Shown: positions 9,031 to 18,771 of the stretch, one piece after another
Position numbering within the stretch: position 1 is the stretch's first letter
Layout of the letters: each line of letters opens with the position of its first letter
DNA from: Dasania phycosphaerae
GTDB lineage: Bacteria; Pseudomonadota; Gammaproteobacteria; Pseudomonadales; Dasaniaceae
Length of the DNA: 64,000 nt
Reading direction: 5' to 3'
Assembly: GCF_026891035.1 (NCBI RefSeq)
Contig: NZ_JAPTGG010000001.1
Span: 62,001-126,000 of the forward strand
Program-made: the position numbers and the translations under genes
Notes under the pieces: model-generated
The model's database searches: none
What the model saw: only the letters and a program-made list of their open reading frames with translations
What the model was told of the DNA's origin: nothing

Positions 9031-9336
9031 CTAATTCATGTGCTCTGAAAATAATAATGGCCAAGCCCTTTCATTGCCCAGCCATAAACTTAAATCATGG
9101 GCCTCAGGTTTTGTACAGGGATGAGCATTGAGTTCTGAGGCTAGGGCAGCTGCCAGGGGAGGGAAATAAAGCACTAATTCACAGTGCAAGCTTTGCGATT
9201 CATGCCGCCTAAACACAGCCATCTCACTAGGGCTGCCCGCAGCGTCATAAGTTGCGATAAATAAAGTTTTTATTTTTTCTAAATTATCATCAGCCAGCAA
9301 TGGATCACCAAGGTTTTTAAGAAACCAGCTACTCAT
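9031..9336 (-). CDS. hypothetical protein, 101 aa
   Basis: I do not recognise this 101-residue protein. It has no signal peptide or membrane helix. It is convergent with the MATE gene (16 bp between stops). The upstream region has only a weak GAG-type ribosome site. Composition is normal for a soluble protein, with several tryptophans near the C-terminus (LWLGNERAWPLLF). It could be a standalone gene of restricted distribution. Confidence 0.5.
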   Translation of the reverse strand: MSSWFLKNLGDPLLADDNLEKIKTLFIATYDAAGSPSEMAVFRRHESQSLHCELVLYFPPLAAALASELNAHPCTKPEAHDLSLWLGNERAWPLLFSEHMN

Positions 9337-9448
9337 AACAAGCTCTTAAACTCTATGACAATATGCTTAAAACCTGATCCCAATGAACCACTGCCAAACT
9401 ATCAGACTTAAGCAATTAATAAACGCCTAAGCCTGAATCCAGATAAAT

Positions 9449-9910
9449 TTACTGACTATCTTGAGCTGGGGCAGTCTCATCATCCCCCCAGATTTTCCAC
9501 CATTTTTTACGGCCCTGACGCTCTTCCTGCCCTTTTTCAGAGCCTTTAGTGGCCTCATTTTGAACCTGCTCTGTTTTATCGCTCATGGATTTCTTTTTTT
9601 GTTGGGCCTTAGCTTTATTTTCATCCATATCGTCACTTATATCGTCGTCCATGCCCTCTTCAGCCTTGTCAGCTTTAGCTTTTTTGGCTTTATCCTTCTT
9701 GGCTTTTTTTTCTTTTTTCAGTTTATCTTTCTTCTCCGCCATCTCTTCTTCTAACTCATCGGCACCCTCATCCTTGGCCTGCATAGCTGCAGTATGTGCT
9801 GCTTTCTGCTCTGCTGTGGGTTTACCCTTGCCCGCCCATTCTGGCTTATCAGCAACAGCAGGCAATGAAATTAAAAGACTTACCATGGTAGTTAATAGTG
9901 TAATTTTCAT
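9449..9910 (-). CDS. secreted, highly charged Lys/Glu/Asp-rich protein
   Basis: The 153-residue protein has a clear signal peptide (about 1-20, ending LPAVA-D) followed by DKPEWAGKGKP and a low-complexity stretch of alternating lysine, glutamate, aspartate and alanine through about residue 130. It ends in a tryptophan-containing segment (KKWWKIWGDDE). It is probably periplasmic and largely disordered or helical. I cannot assign a function. It lies between an unknown gene and the sulfate-activation gene, reading leftward like both. Confidence 0.65.
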   Translation of the reverse strand: MKITLLTTMVSLLISLPAVADKPEWAGKGKPTAEQKAAHTAAMQAKDEGADELEEEMAEKKDKLKKEKKAKKDKAKKAKADKAEEGMDDDISDDMDENKAKAQQKKKSMSDKTEQVQNEATKGSEKGQEERQGRKKWWKIWGDDETAPAQDSQ

Positions 9911-9988
9911 AATAATCGCTCTTTTATGTTTGTTATTGTTGCGCCCTAATTTGCTACAGCTAACTGCAAACCCTCTTGGCAGTGTAGC

Positions 9989-11707
9989 TTAAATCACACC
10001 AATTTCCTCTAAGCGTGCTACCACTATATCAATGGCCTCGGCCATTTCATACTGCGAGGTATCTATACGCATCTCCGGATTTTCTGGCTCTTGATAAGGG
10101 TCGTCTATGCCGGTAAAGCCTTTTACCTTGCCCGCTCTAGCCATGGCATACAGGCCCTTACGGTCACGGCCTTCGCAAACCTCTATAGGGGTGGCAACAT
10201 GTATCTCTATAAATGTGCCCACCCCCTCAATTAAATTACGCACACTGCGGCGCCCAGCAATATAGGGGGCTATAGGTGCACAAATGGCTACACCACCGTT
10301 TTTGGTAATCTCACTGGCCACATAACCTATACGCTGTATATTCAGTTCGCGATGCTCTTTAGAAAAGCTGAGCTCGCTGGATAGGTTTTTGCGTACCACA
10401 TCACCGTCTAATAACGTGACATGCCTACCACCGCGTTCACGCAAACGTACCATCAAGCCATTAGCTAAGGTTGATTTACCCGAACCGGACAAGCCGGTAA
10501 AAAACACGGTAAAACCCTGCTTAGCCCGTGGCGGCATGGTGTGCTGTAACTCTTCAACAATTTCCGGAAAGGCAAACCAATCCGGCACTGGGTCGCCGCG
10601 CTTTAAAATTTCTCGCAGCTCTGCCCCCGAAATATACAAACCCTCTTCTCCGGGTAGCAGCTGGCCTTCTTCGCAAAATTCTTCACGCCCCTGGGCATAG
10701 AGTAAAAAAGGTGCCGACAATATTTTTATCCCCAGTTCCGCTTGATAAGACTGCACTAACTGCTGGGAGGCTTCCGGCTCATAAAAGGCACAACCCTCAT
10801 CGTTTAAACCGGGGCCGGCATGATCATGGCCCACTATAAAATGAGTGAAGCCGTAGTTTTGCCGAATAATCGCCTGCCATAGCGCTTCACGGGGGCCAGC
10901 CATGCGCATACCCAACGGCAATAAACTTAATTGCGCCGAACCCTGAGGGTAACGTTTTAATACTTTTTCGTAGCAACGCACCCGGCAGTAGTGATCCAAG
11001 TCACCGGGCTTAGTCATACCTACTGCTGTATGAATAACAAAATTAGCATTGTTCTCGGCCATCAGGCGCTTAGTCATAATGACATGGGCGCGATGCATGG
11101 GGTTGCGGGTTTGCAAAGCTATGGCCTTAGACCACCCCCACTCAGCAAACTTTTTGCGCAGCGAGCGGGGGCTGTCACGGTATTGTTTAAAGTCATAATA
11201 CAGTGGCGGTGTAACCCCCACTAAACTGCCCCCTACATAGTACTCACCAGCCTCAGCCTGTAAGTAATGCACCCCTGGGTGACAGTCTTTCTCACTGCCA
11301 AATACCGCTTGCGCTTCGCGGGCCTTGTCAGGCCGCCAGCAATCGCTAACCGTCATATTGGCTATCACCACCCCTTCGGCATCGCGCAGAGTAATGGTTT
11401 GCCCCGGGCTCAACTGCTGGGCAAAACTGGCGCTAACATCCAAGGTAATAGGCATGGGCCACAAAGTGCCATCGGCCAAGCACATGCTGTCCAGTACGGC
11501 GTTGTAATCCGCTTCATTCATAAAACCGTTTAGGGGCGAAAAAGCACCATTCAACAACAGCTCTATATCGCACATTTGGCGTTTGCTTAAATCCCAGGAG
11601 AGATTAGTTTTAGCCTGCTCTTTGGCGGCAACTAAAGCCTCACCTTGTGCATATAGGTCTAATAATTGGCCACCGTGAGCTGTGCCAGCTGGGATTACAT
11701 CACTCAT
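9989..11707 (-). CDS. bifunctional sulfate adenylyltransferase / adenylylsulfate kinase
   Basis: The 572-residue fusion enzyme makes adenylylsulfate (APS) from sulfate and ATP, then phosphorylates it to PAPS. Residues 1 to about 385 are a homomeric ATP sulfurylase with the nucleotide motif RNPMHRAH at 201-208 and GHDHAGPG. Residues about 390-572 are APS kinase with P-loop GLSGSGKST near 403-411 and the LDGDVVR motif. This replaces the heteromeric CysD/CysN system of enteric bacteria. No other sulfate-assimilation gene is in the window. The ATG has an AAGGAT ribosome site. Confidence 0.93.
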   Translation of the reverse strand: MSDVIPAGTAHGGQLLDLYAQGEALVAAKEQAKTNLSWDLSKRQMCDIELLLNGAFSPLNGFMNEADYNAVLDSMCLADGTLWPMPITLDVSASFAQQLSPGQTITLRDAEGVVIANMTVSDCWRPDKAREAQAVFGSEKDCHPGVHYLQAEAGEYYVGGSLVGVTPPLYYDFKQYRDSPRSLRKKFAEWGWSKAIALQTRNPMHRAHVIMTKRLMAENNANFVIHTAVGMTKPGDLDHYCRVRCYEKVLKRYPQGSAQLSLLPLGMRMAGPREALWQAIIRQNYGFTHFIVGHDHAGPGLNDEGCAFYEPEASQQLVQSYQAELGIKILSAPFLLYAQGREEFCEEGQLLPGEEGLYISGAELREILKRGDPVPDWFAFPEIVEELQHTMPPRAKQGFTVFFTGLSGSGKSTLANGLMVRLRERGGRHVTLLDGDVVRKNLSSELSFSKEHRELNIQRIGYVASEITKNGGVAICAPIAPYIAGRRSVRNLIEGVGTFIEIHVATPIEVCEGRDRKGLYAMARAGKVKGFTGIDDPYQEPENPEMRIDTSQYEMAEAIDIVVARLEEIGVI

Positions 11708-11932
11708 ACATTATCCTTCTTTTTAGAGTGGCTAATTCTACGGATTTTTAAATTAAATGCAGCTATAGAAATAGTGCAGCTTAACAGCCACACGGCGCCG
11801 GACTTTTTGCTTATTTAACATACAAACCATTAATTCTAAGCCATCGCTATAGCCAAACCGCTGATTAGTGATTATATTGGCGACACAAAATAAGCTTTTA
11901 CTTACTATAATCACAATAACCCCGGAGCTACT

Positions 11933-13669
11933 ATGTCAGTTCTTAATTCCCGCTTTATCAAACAACTGGGCCTAACCGCCCTGAGCGCAGCCCTAGCCGC
12001 CTGCTCACCCGGCAGCCCGCCTGCCAGCCAGGCCAAAGCCGACCTAATCTTAAACAACGCCAAAGTCTATACCGTTGATGAGCAACAGCCCTGGGCTGAG
12101 GCCGTAGCCGTAAAAGATGGCAAGATAGTCTTTGTAGGGTCTAATCAGGAGGTACAGCAATGGGCCGGTGACAACACCCAACTACAAGACCTAGCTGGCA
12201 AGATGTTATTACCGGGCTTTATCGACTCTCACGCTCACCCCGCCGCCGGTGGCGCCTATGTGCGCAGCTTATCGCTAGACACCTACGCCACCCCCAAGGA
12301 CTGGGTTAAAGCCGTAGCCGACTATGCAGCCGCCAACCCCGATGCCCCCGTACTGTTTGGCTATGGCTTTTTAGCCAGCGCCTTTGGGCCCGAAGGCCCC
12401 ACTGCTGCGCAATTAGACAGCGTGGTTGCCGACCGCCCAGTATTTATCATGGATGAAGGTTTTCACGGTGGCTGGGCTAACAGCAAAGCCATGCAAGTGT
12501 TAGGCATCAATAAAAACACCCCCGACATCACCCCTGGCTTTAGCTATTACAAACGTGATGCCCAGGGCAACCCTACCGGCTACTTTCTGGAAGATGCCGC
12601 TTCGGCCGCCGTCGATGCGCTCAATATTATCAACCCCGATAGCGTAGCCCTAGGTACAGCTGATGTTTTCGATATTATGAACAGCTACGGCATTACCGCC
12701 GTATTTGATGCAGGCGCCCTAAGCATTGATGACATACAAATCGAAGTCTTAGACAAGCTCTATGAGCAAGGCGAATTTACCGTGCGCATGGTAGGCTCGC
12801 ATGCGGCCATGACCCCAGAGTCCTATAACACCGCAATAGAAAAAACCGTAGCCAAACGAAACGCTAGCAAACGCCCCATGTACCATATCAATACCCTAAA
12901 AATTATGGATGACGGCACCATAGAAGGGCGCACTGCGGGGATGTTTGAAGACTACCAAGGCGAGCCCGGCAATAAAGGCACCCATGTATTTAGCCAGGCA
13001 CAAATGGATCATATGGTCACCGAAGCCACCGCCAAAGATATAGACGTGCATATACACGCCTTAGGCGAACGTGCCATAGCCGATGCCTTAAACGCCATAG
13101 AAGCAGCCAAAAAAGCTCACCCCAATAGCAGCAGCCGCCATGCGATTTGCCATGTGCAAGTGATACGCGACCAAGAAATTAAACGCTTTGCGGAACTAGG
13201 GGTTACTGTGCAAAGCACCCCGCTATGGGCCTCTTACGATGACTTTGGCGAACAGTTTGTGAGTGCAGACCAATTTAACCGCTACTTCCGCTTTAACACC
13301 CTCAAAGAAGCCGGGGTAAAAATGGCCTTTGGCAGTGACTACCCCGCCACCGGCGCAGGCACCTTGGGCATGTCACCCTTATTTAATATAGAGATAGGCC
13401 ATACTCGCCAAAGCGCTGGCGAGCCCAATGCCAAAATCCAGCCCAATATTAATGAGCGCCTGGATATAGCCACATTAATACGCGGCTACACCATTAACGG
13501 TGCCTACCAAATGCATATGGAAGATCAAATTGGCTCCATCAGCGTGGGCAAACTCGCGGACTTCGTAGTGCTGGCTGACAATATCTTTGAGGTTGACCCT
13601 TACCAGATACACAAAGTCGCGGTAAGCCAAACCTATTTAGGCGGTAAGCTAGTGTACTCACAGCCTTAG
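11933..13669 (+). CDS. amidohydrolase (YtcJ-like), lipoprotein
   Basis: The 578-residue protein begins with a lipoprotein signal peptide ending in the lipobox LAAC (C24), so it is probably membrane-anchored and periplasmic. The mature part is an amidohydrolase of the YtcJ/AepA type. The metal site DSHAHP follows the N-terminal beta segment, VHIHALGERA provides further histidines, and FGSDYPA gives the late catalytic aspartate. The substrate is unknown, probably an N-substituted amide. The ATG is preceded by GGAG, and a hairpin terminator lies just downstream. Confidence 0.88.
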   Translation: MSVLNSRFIKQLGLTALSAALAACSPGSPPASQAKADLILNNAKVYTVDEQQPWAEAVAVKDGKIVFVGSNQEVQQWAGDNTQLQDLAGKMLLPGFIDSHAHPAAGGAYVRSLSLDTYATPKDWVKAVADYAAANPDAPVLFGYGFLASAFGPEGPTAAQLDSVVADRPVFIMDEGFHGGWANSKAMQVLGINKNTPDITPGFSYYKRDAQGNPTGYFLEDAASAAVDALNIINPDSVALGTADVFDIMNSYGITAVFDAGALSIDDIQIEVLDKLYEQGEFTVRMVGSHAAMTPESYNTAIEKTVAKRNASKRPMYHINTLKIMDDGTIEGRTAGMFEDYQGEPGNKGTHVFSQAQMDHMVTEATAKDIDVHIHALGERAIADALNAIEAAKKAHPNSSSRHAICHVQVIRDQEIKRFAELGVTVQSTPLWASYDDFGEQFVSADQFNRYFRFNTLKEAGVKMAFGSDYPATGAGTLGMSPLFNIEIGHTRQSAGEPNAKIQPNINERLDIATLIRGYTINGAYQMHMEDQIGSISVGKLADFVVLADNIFEVDPYQIHKVAVSQTYLGGKLVYSQP

Positions 13670-13696
13670 CCTTATACGGTAAAAACCCCATATACC

Positions 13697-13722
13697 ATGC
13701 AGCCTTAGGGCTGCATTTTTGT
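13697..13722 (+). terminator. intrinsic terminator after the amidohydrolase gene
   Basis: An 8-bp stem, ATGCAGCC with GGCTGCAT around the loop TTAG, is followed by TTTTTG. It starts 28 bp after the stop codon at 13669. Confidence 0.8.
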
Positions 13723-13868
13723 TTGTGCTGAGAAAATAAAACCGCCCACAAGCTATAATCTTTAGTTATTATCCCCCAGTAAGAACAATATAAGTGGACT
13801 CCCTATGCTTCACTACCTATATTAGCTAATAAAACATTCACGCATAAAAATCTGCAAAACATAACTCT

Positions 13869-15923
13869 ATGCCTAATCTCCCCAGCCAACCCATTTCCAA
13901 TACGCTGTTTAACAAACTTCCGGGGGCGGCCTATCGCTGTAAAAATACACAGCAGCGCTGCATGATAGAAATTACCGACGGTATAGAAAACCTAACCGGC
14001 TACAAGGTTGACAGTTTTATTAATCAGCAACTGCCCCTGCACAGCCTCATACACCCCGACGATCAAGAGCCCAGCTGGCAAGAAATTCAACAAAAACTAA
14101 AACATCATAACGAATACGACATTGAATACCGCATCATTAATAAATCGGGCGAAATACATTATGTATGGGAGCACGGCGTAGGTATCTATCAACAGGGGCA
14201 ACTTACCGAGCTAGTAGGTTTTATTAGCGACCTAACCCCCAAAACCAAACAACTAGAAAAAACCCAACAGCATCAGCAATTACTCTTATCCTTAGCCAGC
14301 AGCCCGCACCTTGCCCAAGGGGAGCTGATACCCTTTTGCGAAACACTTTCCGAACAATCGGCTATCACCCTAAATGTAGACAGAGTTGGCCTGTGGCTAA
14401 TTAACGAACAAAACGATGGCATAGATTTAATCACCCTCTACCAAAAAAACACTCACAGTCACGCCACGAATGTGACGCTATATGAAAAAGATTACCCCGA
14501 ATATTTTAAAGCCATACGCACAGGCAGGGGCATGGATATTAGCGACATCGCCCAAGACCCGCGCACCCAGGAGTTTCTTAAAGAATACGCCCCCGCCACA
14601 GGTGTAACCGCCATGTTAGACGTGAGCATACGGTTGGCAGGAGAGGTGATAGGTGTTATCTGCAATGAAGTGGTAGGCCACGCCCGACGCTGGGCAGTAG
14701 AAGATATAGCCCACGCCAATGAACTCGCCGACCTAACCGCGCAACTTATCGCCAATAAAAAACAAATAGAAATCGAAAATAAAATCATTGCAGCTAACGC
14801 CTCCAGCAAAGCTAAAAGCCAACTGTTAGCCACCATCAGCCATGAAATACGCACCCCCATGAATGGGGTATTAGGCATGGTAGAGCTGCTATACGCCACT
14901 CCATTAAGCCAAGAGCAAAAAAATTATTTAGATACTATTCGCGACTCCGGTAGTTTACTGCTCACCATAATTAACGATGTTTTAGACTATTCAAAACTCA
15001 ATGCTGGCAAGCTGCAACTGCTAGCCACTGCCACCCCCGTTAAAGAATTATTCACCAGCGTGATCTGGCTACTCAAGCAAACCCATAACAAAAATGTTGA
15101 GCTTATATTAAAACAACAAGGCCCCCTACCAGAGCAACTCAACCTTGATAAACAGCGCCTAAAACAAGTGCTTATGAACCTAATCGCCAACGCACTTAAA
15201 TTTACCGAGCGGGGCAATATTACCGTTAGCTATGGGCCTATAGATGACCAGCAATGGTTTTTTAGCGTAACTGATACCGGCATAGGCATAGACCCCATAG
15301 CCATACCCAAGCTTTTTGAACCCTTTGAGCAAGTTGTTCACCACGGCGAAGTCATAGAGGGCACAGGCTTAGGTCTATCCATCTGCAAAAATATCGTCAA
15401 CCTTATGCAAGGCAGTATTAAAGCCAGCAGCGTACCCGGCAAAGGTACTGAGATTGTAGTGACGCTACCGCTAGAGCCAGCAGCAGACAACCAGCTGACC
15501 ACAGCCACCCACACCACTACCGACAAACTGCAGGCAACTGCAACATCGCTAAAAGTCTTAATCGCCGACGATAATCCCACTAACCGCTTGGTTATTGAAG
15601 GCCTGCTCAAACAATGTGGCATTAAGCCCGACCTGTGCAGCAACGGCTTAGAAGCCATAGAAATGTTCCAGCACAATGATGGCCACTATGACCTCATTCT
15701 TATGGATTGCGACATGCCCATCATGGACGGCTTTACTGCCAGCAGGAAAATCAGGCAGCTTAGCAACAACGCTAAACAACCGCATATAGCAGCCCTAACC
15801 GCACATGCCTTAAGTGAGTTTCGCCAACAAGCCCAAGAGGCAGGCATGAATCACTACCTCACCAAACCCATCAACATTAGCGCTTTGAAAAAGCTTTTAG
15901 GCGATTTAAATAACCTAAGCTAA
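13869..15923 (+). CDS. hybrid sensor histidine kinase (PAS-GAF-HisKA-HATPase-REC)
   Basis: The 684-residue cytosolic hybrid kinase has no membrane helix. Domains in order: PAS (about 15-125), GAF (about 145-300), HisKA with H325 in ISHEIRTPMNG, ATPase (about 420-540, with N box LMNLIANALKF and GTGLGLSI), and a receiver domain (about 560-680) with acidic pair ADDN and phosphoacceptor D613 in LMDCDMP. No output regulator gene is adjacent, so it may feed a phosphorelay encoded elsewhere. The soluble PAS and GAF modules suggest an intracellular ligand or redox signal. Confidence 0.9.
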   Translation: MPNLPSQPISNTLFNKLPGAAYRCKNTQQRCMIEITDGIENLTGYKVDSFINQQLPLHSLIHPDDQEPSWQEIQQKLKHHNEYDIEYRIINKSGEIHYVWEHGVGIYQQGQLTELVGFISDLTPKTKQLEKTQQHQQLLLSLASSPHLAQGELIPFCETLSEQSAITLNVDRVGLWLINEQNDGIDLITLYQKNTHSHATNVTLYEKDYPEYFKAIRTGRGMDISDIAQDPRTQEFLKEYAPATGVTAMLDVSIRLAGEVIGVICNEVVGHARRWAVEDIAHANELADLTAQLIANKKQIEIENKIIAANASSKAKSQLLATISHEIRTPMNGVLGMVELLYATPLSQEQKNYLDTIRDSGSLLLTIINDVLDYSKLNAGKLQLLATATPVKELFTSVIWLLKQTHNKNVELILKQQGPLPEQLNLDKQRLKQVLMNLIANALKFTERGNITVSYGPIDDQQWFFSVTDTGIGIDPIAIPKLFEPFEQVVHHGEVIEGTGLGLSICKNIVNLMQGSIKASSVPGKGTEIVVTLPLEPAADNQLTTATHTTTDKLQATATSLKVLIADDNPTNRLVIEGLLKQCGIKPDLCSNGLEAIEMFQHNDGHYDLILMDCDMPIMDGFTASRKIRQLSNNAKQPHIAALTAHALSEFRQQAQEAGMNHYLTKPINISALKKLLGDLNNLS

Positions 15924-15999
15924 ACCCTACTGCTATTGCCTAGCCAAGCCGCATTGCCGATAATGGCAGCCTATCCTCCAAGTTTTTAAAGGTGGCAAG

Positions 16000-16533
16000 A
16001 TGGCCTCACTACAAGACCAACTACTCAAAGCAGGCATAGTCGATGCCAAAAAAGCCAAAAAAATTAAGCAAGAGCAACGCAAACAGGCTAAACAACAGCC
16101 CAAAGGTAGTGTACAAGTCGATGAGGCTAAGCAACTGGCCCAGCAAGCCCTAGCTGAAAAAGCCGCCAAGGCCAAAGCTTTAAATAAGCAACAGCAACAA
16201 CAGGCCGAGAAAAAAGCCATACAGGCGCAAATTATTCAACTCATTAGCCGCCACCGCATAGATAGAGGTGACGGTGACATAGCCTACCAATTTACCGACG
16301 GCAAAAAAATCAAAAAACTCTATGTTACCGCCCTGTTGCAAACACAATTAAGTAACGGCTTAATCGCTATCGCGAAACTTAATGAAGGCTATGAGTTAGT
16401 ACCCGCTGTAGTGGCAGATAAAATCAAACAACGGGACGAATCAGTTATCGTGCTAATCAATGACAAAAAAGACAGCATAGATGAAGACGACCCCTATGCC
16501 GATTATCAAATCCCCGACGATTTAATGTGGTAG
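16000..16533 (+). CDS. DUF2058 (YaiL-like) protein
   Basis: The 177-residue protein matches the DUF2058/YaiL family: an N-terminal lysine/glutamine-rich helix (MASLQDQLLKAGIVDAKKAK), probably a coiled coil to about residue 80, then a small globular domain ending DDPYADYQIPDDLMW. The family is described as nucleoprotein or polynucleotide-associated, but its biochemical role is not settled. The ATG has a good AAGGTGG ribosome site. It is followed after about 100 bp by acetolactate synthase, apparently with its own start region. Confidence 0.85.
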   Translation: MASLQDQLLKAGIVDAKKAKKIKQEQRKQAKQQPKGSVQVDEAKQLAQQALAEKAAKAKALNKQQQQQAEKKAIQAQIIQLISRHRIDRGDGDIAYQFTDGKKIKKLYVTALLQTQLSNGLIAIAKLNEGYELVPAVVADKIKQRDESVIVLINDKKDSIDEDDPYADYQIPDDLMW

Positions 16534-16637
16534 TGCTGGTTTAATAGCTACCCTTTAAAACACAAAAATAGCTCATCATTTATACCGTTAGCGAAATATG
16601 GTCTATGCTCAAACTACCCTAACGTAGAGGAGCAGCT

Positions 16638-18287
16638 ATGAAAGCGTCAGACCTAATGGTGAAATGCCTGGAAGAAGAAGGCATAGAATATATTTTTGGT
16701 GTACCCGGCGAAGAAAATGCCGACTTTATGATGTCGCTGGAACACTCCACCCAAATCCGCTTCATACTCACCCGCCATGAACAAGGCGCTGCCTTTATGG
16801 CCGAAATATACGGCCGTCTCACCGGCAACCCTGCCGGCTGCCTAGGCACTTTGGGGCCTGGTGCCACCAACTTAATTACCGGCGTTGCCGATTCCAATAT
16901 GGATAGAGCCCCCATGCTGGTACTCACCGGCCAAGGCGCCTCTACCCGCCTGCATAAAGAATCCCATCAAGTAATGGACGTGGTGCATATGTTTGAGCCC
17001 GTCACCAAATGGGCCACCACGGTTTGGCACCCCGAAAACATACCCGAAATTATGCGTAAGGCGGTACGCCTGGCCCGCACCGAAAAACCCGGCGCCGTAC
17101 ATATAGAACTACCCGAAGACATCGCCAAGCTACCCTGCGACAAGCAGCCCTTACCGGTAAAAAAATTCCGCCGACCAGTACCCGCCGATAAAATTATGGA
17201 CCAGGCCTTTGCCCGTATACAGCAAGCGAAAAACCCCATCATTATTGCCGGCAATGGCTGCATACGCCGCCGTGCCAGCAAGCAGTTACGGTTGCTGTGT
17301 GAAAAAACACAAATCGGCGTACTCAGCACCTTTATGGCCAAAGGCTGTGTCGATATGGATGCCCCCTACTGCCTTTACACCATAGGTTTAGGCGCAAAAG
17401 ACATACCTGCCTGCGCCCTAGACGCGGCCGACTTAGTCATCACCCTAGGCTACGATATGGTGGAATACCACCCCAAGCTATGGAATAACGACCGCAGTAA
17501 AGACATCATACACATAGACTTTTTACCCGCCGAAATCGATGAAAACTACCACCCTCAAATCGAAGTGGTGGGCGATTTAGCTCACGCCCTGTGGATGCTT
17601 AACGAGCGTATTGACGCCCAGGGCTACAGCTTCGACACCGCACGCCAGCAAGCAGTACGCCGCGATATGACCGAAGAGTTAAACCGCTATGCCGAAGATG
17701 TGACCGAAGGCATAATCAAACCACAAAAAGCATTAAGCGACGCCCGCGCGGTAATGGGGCCAGAGGATATACTGCTATCCGATGTAGGCGCGCATAAAAT
17801 GTGGATAGCCCGTCACTACCAATGCCACGAACCCAACACCTGCCTAATCCCCAACGGTTTTTGCTCTATGGGCTTTGCTCTACCCGGCGCGATTGCCGCC
17901 AGCTTGGTACACCCCGACCGCAATATTTTAGCTATTAGCGGCGACGGCGGTTTTATGATGAATGTACAAGAAATGGAAACCGCCCACAGACTCAACTGCA
18001 AACTCACCGTCATGGTTTGGGAAGACGGCGGCTACGGTTTAATTGCCTGGAAGCAAAGCAATGAATTTAAAAAACACACCGACCTATCCTTCACCAACCC
18101 CGACTGGTTGCAACTGGCCTCTGCCTTTAACTGGCACGGCCACCGAGTCAATAACAGCGCGGATTTAAAAAACACACTCGCCCAAGCCCTAGCCGAAGAC
18201 GGCCCCAGCCTAGTGGTTATTCCCATAGACTACAGAGAAAATATGGCCTTAACCGAGCGTTTAGGGGAGATGACCTGCCCCATATAA
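16638..18287 (+). CDS. acetolactate synthase large-subunit type, TPP-dependent
   Basis: The 549-residue enzyme of the thiamine-diphosphate family condenses two pyruvates to acetolactate. The N-terminal PYR domain carries the catalytic glutamate E48 in RHEQGAAFMAE, and the C-terminal PP domain has the GDGGFMMN diphosphate/magnesium motif. No regulatory small subunit lies next to it and no acetolactate decarboxylase is nearby. It may be a catabolic (AlsS-like) form or a related carboligase. GAGGAG precedes the ATG. Confidence 0.85.
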   Translation: MKASDLMVKCLEEEGIEYIFGVPGEENADFMMSLEHSTQIRFILTRHEQGAAFMAEIYGRLTGNPAGCLGTLGPGATNLITGVADSNMDRAPMLVLTGQGASTRLHKESHQVMDVVHMFEPVTKWATTVWHPENIPEIMRKAVRLARTEKPGAVHIELPEDIAKLPCDKQPLPVKKFRRPVPADKIMDQAFARIQQAKNPIIIAGNGCIRRRASKQLRLLCEKTQIGVLSTFMAKGCVDMDAPYCLYTIGLGAKDIPACALDAADLVITLGYDMVEYHPKLWNNDRSKDIIHIDFLPAEIDENYHPQIEVVGDLAHALWMLNERIDAQGYSFDTARQQAVRRDMTEELNRYAEDVTEGIIKPQKALSDARAVMGPEDILLSDVGAHKMWIARHYQCHEPNTCLIPNGFCSMGFALPGAIAASLVHPDRNILAISGDGGFMMNVQEMETAHRLNCKLTVMVWEDGGYGLIAWKQSNEFKKHTDLSFTNPDWLQLASAFNWHGHRVNNSADLKNTLAQALAEDGPSLVVIPIDYRENMALTERLGEMTCPI

Positions 18288-18434
18288 AGTCACCGTAAAG
18301 CAAATACAGGCAGTACATTATTTGATGATCTTAGTTAGTGGAAAGCTACGAGGCTCTTAGCTTTCCATAATATGATTTCACTATTAGCTGCCTGTTTTCT
18401 TCACCGAAAAATCAGCATTCGCACGATGCCAGAG

Positions 18435-18587
18435 GGCTGAGGCGGGTGCTGTCGCGAAATATAAAAGGGCTGGCCGGGGTAGCGGATGAGACAGCGCAGC
18501 GTCTTAAGGCTCAGTAGCGGACACGGGCGTCTTTTTAGATAAAGGGGGGAGGGGCCAGACCATGTAGCGACAGCATCCGGCTCAGCC
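18435..18587. repeat. small element bounded by 21-bp inverted repeats (MITE- or REP-like)
   Basis: GGCTGAGGCGGGTGCTGTCGC at 18435-18455 matches the reverse complement of 18567-18587 in 19 of 21 positions. A second nested inverted match (GGGCTGGCC near 18469, GGCCAGACC near 18553) lies inside. The 153-bp interior is more GC-rich than its surroundings and has no coding potential. It could be a miniature mobile element or a structured repeat. Other copies cannot be checked here. Confidence 0.5.
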
Positions 18588-18741
18588 GTCGGCGTTAGTA
18601 AACTATTGTGTTGGCTTAAGTTGTTCTTGGCAAAAAAGAATCTTACCTATTGGCATAGTTAGATATTTTAAACCCGGCAATGGCAGAAGGCTGGCCATCA
18701 GGGCTAGTAAAGCTCACATTTAACAAAGGTTGCTCAAGCAA

Positions 18742-18771
18742 TAAAAAAGCCCTTACCTAAGTAAGAGCTTT
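18742..18771 (-). terminator. intrinsic terminator of the aldehyde dehydrogenase gene
   Basis: Read on the minus strand, AAAGCTCTTAC and GTAAGGGCTTT pair around TTAG and run into TTTTTTATT. It lies 54 bp past the stop of the dehydrogenase gene. Confidence 0.8.

Noticed and set aside
9461..9992. Open frames on the plus strand opposite the charged secreted protein
   Set aside because: They mirror lysine-rich codons as phenylalanine/serine/leucine-rich sequence, have no ribosome site and lie antisense to a gene with a clear signal peptide.
18340..18366. Terminator for acetolactate synthase
   Set aside because: The 9-bp stem is real but no T-run follows, so intrinsic termination is not supported.
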